Assembly: GCA_002284615.2 (NCBI GenBank)
Contig: MU070330.1
Coordinates: forward strand, 1-10,071
Length of the DNA: 10,071 nt
Origin: Dunaliella salina
Lineage: Eukaryota > Chlorophyta > Chlorophyceae > Chlamydomonadales > Dunaliellaceae
Direction of reading: 5' to 3'
In this document: positions 9,390 to 10,071 of the stretch, one piece after another
Layout of the letters: each line of letters starts with the position of its first letter
How positions within the stretch are numbered: position 1 is the stretch's first letter
Translations under genes and position numbers: made by a program
Notes under the pieces: generated by a model
The model's database searches: none
What the model was told of the DNA's origin: nothing
What the model saw: only the letters and a program-made list of their open reading frames with translations

Positions 9390-9765
9390 CCCCCGCTCCT
9401 CTCCTGCTCGCGTCTTCAAAGCATTGGAGTAAATCACCGCCATGCAGGTCACTCNCGTGGGCAAGTGGAGGAGATGTACCTTAACCTTGTATTGATTGAA
9501 ATGAGAAATGCAGGGGGGGCGCACCCCCCCGCTCCTCTCTACTCCTCACGTCTTCAAAGCTTGGGAGCAAATCACCGCCATGCAGGTCATTCCCGTGGGC
9601 AAGTGGAGGGGATGTACCTTAACCTTGTATTGATTGAAATGAGAAATGCAGGGGGGGCGCACCCCCCCGCTCCTCTCTACTCCTGCTCACGTCTTCAAAG
9701 CTTGGGAGCAAATCACCGCCATGCAGGTCACTCCCGTGGGCAAGTGGAGGAGATGTACCTGCTTG
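9390..9765. repeat. Tandem repeat, 2.7 copies of a 136-141 bp unit
   Basis: Three copies begin at about 9390, 9526 and 9664, each with C-run then GCTCCTCTC, a CGTCTTCAAAGC motif (9411, 9549, 9690), AATCACCGCCATGCAGGTCA and GTGGGCAAGTGGAGG. The third diverges after GATGTACC at about 9760. Measured between CGTCTTC motifs the spacings are 138 and 141, so indels are multiples of three and one plus-strand frame (9387-9845) stays open. Each junction carries G7-CGCA-C7, a strong small hairpin. I recognise no protein family in the frame (SRLQSLGANHRHAGHSRGQV), and noncoding satellite-like DNA is more likely. An N lies at 9455. Confidence 0.9.
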
Positions 9766-9806
9766 GAGCCTGTTGCCATTTAGTTCCGCGTGCTTGCACT
9801 GGCTGG

Positions 9807-9817
9807 GGGATTGACCC
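9807..9817 (-). other. Decayed box-B-like sequence
   Basis: The minus strand reads GGGTCAATCCC, 9 of 11 positions of the box B seen in the miniature LTR element. It lies about 120 bases from the third CTCACGTCTTC motif; in the LTR element the equivalent spacing from CTCGCGTCCTC to box B is about 130 bases. It may be a relic of a related interior. Confidence 0.3.
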
Positions 9818-9845
9818 GGGACATCCGGCATCAGGGGGAAATTAG

Positions 9846-10018
9846 CTTCTATTTCATACAATTTTTACACTCGGGGGTGGCCTGGGTGGCTCAAAGCTCT
9901 ATTCTTTCAGTCAAACCTTACATGAACTATAAGGGACTTCGCCCAAGGGGGCTCCGCCCTAATAACAGGTGCGATGACAGCAGTTGCAGACCTTGTTTGG
10001 AGACTGACAGAACCTGTT

Positions 10019-10020
<2 letters not shown>
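9846..10020. other. Short spacer with GC-rich imperfect palindromes
   Basis: At about 9929-9960, AGGGACTTCGCCC and AGGGGGCTCCGCCCT are two adjacent imperfect palindromes. GGTGGCCTGGGTGG near 9876 loosely resembles a tRNA box A but has no partner at the right distance. No gene is seen. Confidence 0.4.

Positions 10021-10071
<51 letters not shown>
10021..10071. repeat. TG dinucleotide array, running off the window
   Basis: At least 25 uninterrupted TG units, continuing past the right edge, so the true length is unknown. It is the reverse-complement type of the CA array at 2772-2906. Confidence 0.97.

Noticed and set aside
9619..9861. Minus-strand 80-codon open frame over the tandem repeat
   Set aside because: It is a shadow of repetitive GC-rich DNA with no motif.

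Overview
This window looks like nuclear DNA from a eukaryote. It holds long simple-sequence arrays, including pentamers, a CA array of about 67 units and a TG array running off the right edge. It also holds several layers of non-autonomous transposable elements and one spliced-gene candidate whose introns end in TGCAG or similar. No long intact ORF is present, and I see no rRNA, CRISPR or bacterial-type operon. The TGCAG-type splice acceptors, a TGTAA motif downstream of the stop codon, a CA array inside an intron and a Gln-rich loop suggest a chlorophyte green alga, perhaps a repeat-rich chlamydomonadalean such as a Dunaliella-like species. That taxonomic guess is inference with low confidence. 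Two N bases (8519, 9455) show this is draft assembly.

Layout. 1-310 is a pentanucleotide array with ordered sub-blocks, followed by a short palindrome whose relative recurs at about 4690. 340-2390 has no gene I can support, but carries a 41-bp tandem duplication (1734-1815) and a perfect 24-bp palindrome (2227-2250). 2388-4371 on the plus strand holds the only credible gene: five exons with compatible splice phases that encode the C-terminal part of a multi-pass membrane protein. The upstream exons were not found. A 33-bp tandem duplication and a TGTAA motif follow the stop codon.

From 5136 to the end the window is dominated by mobile elements. There are two hAT-like non-autonomous elements (5136-5769 and 8441-8578). 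There is a foldback DNA element with long imperfect inverted arms (6802-7764) and a truncated second copy of its left arm (7831-8440). Nested inside that second copy is an intact miniature LTR element (7974-8338, minus strand). It has two 69-bp TG...CA terminal repeats, a perfect 5-bp target duplication, a primer-binding-site candidate, a polypurine tract and an internal tRNA-like box B. This is the most interesting object in the window. A 136-141 bp tandem repeat (9390-9765) that stays open in one frame and the terminal TG array close the window.

The parts do not form a pathway. The window reads as a gene tail followed by a nest of small parasites that would depend on proteins encoded elsewhere. 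All gene and element calls come from reading the sequence by eye; no searches were run.
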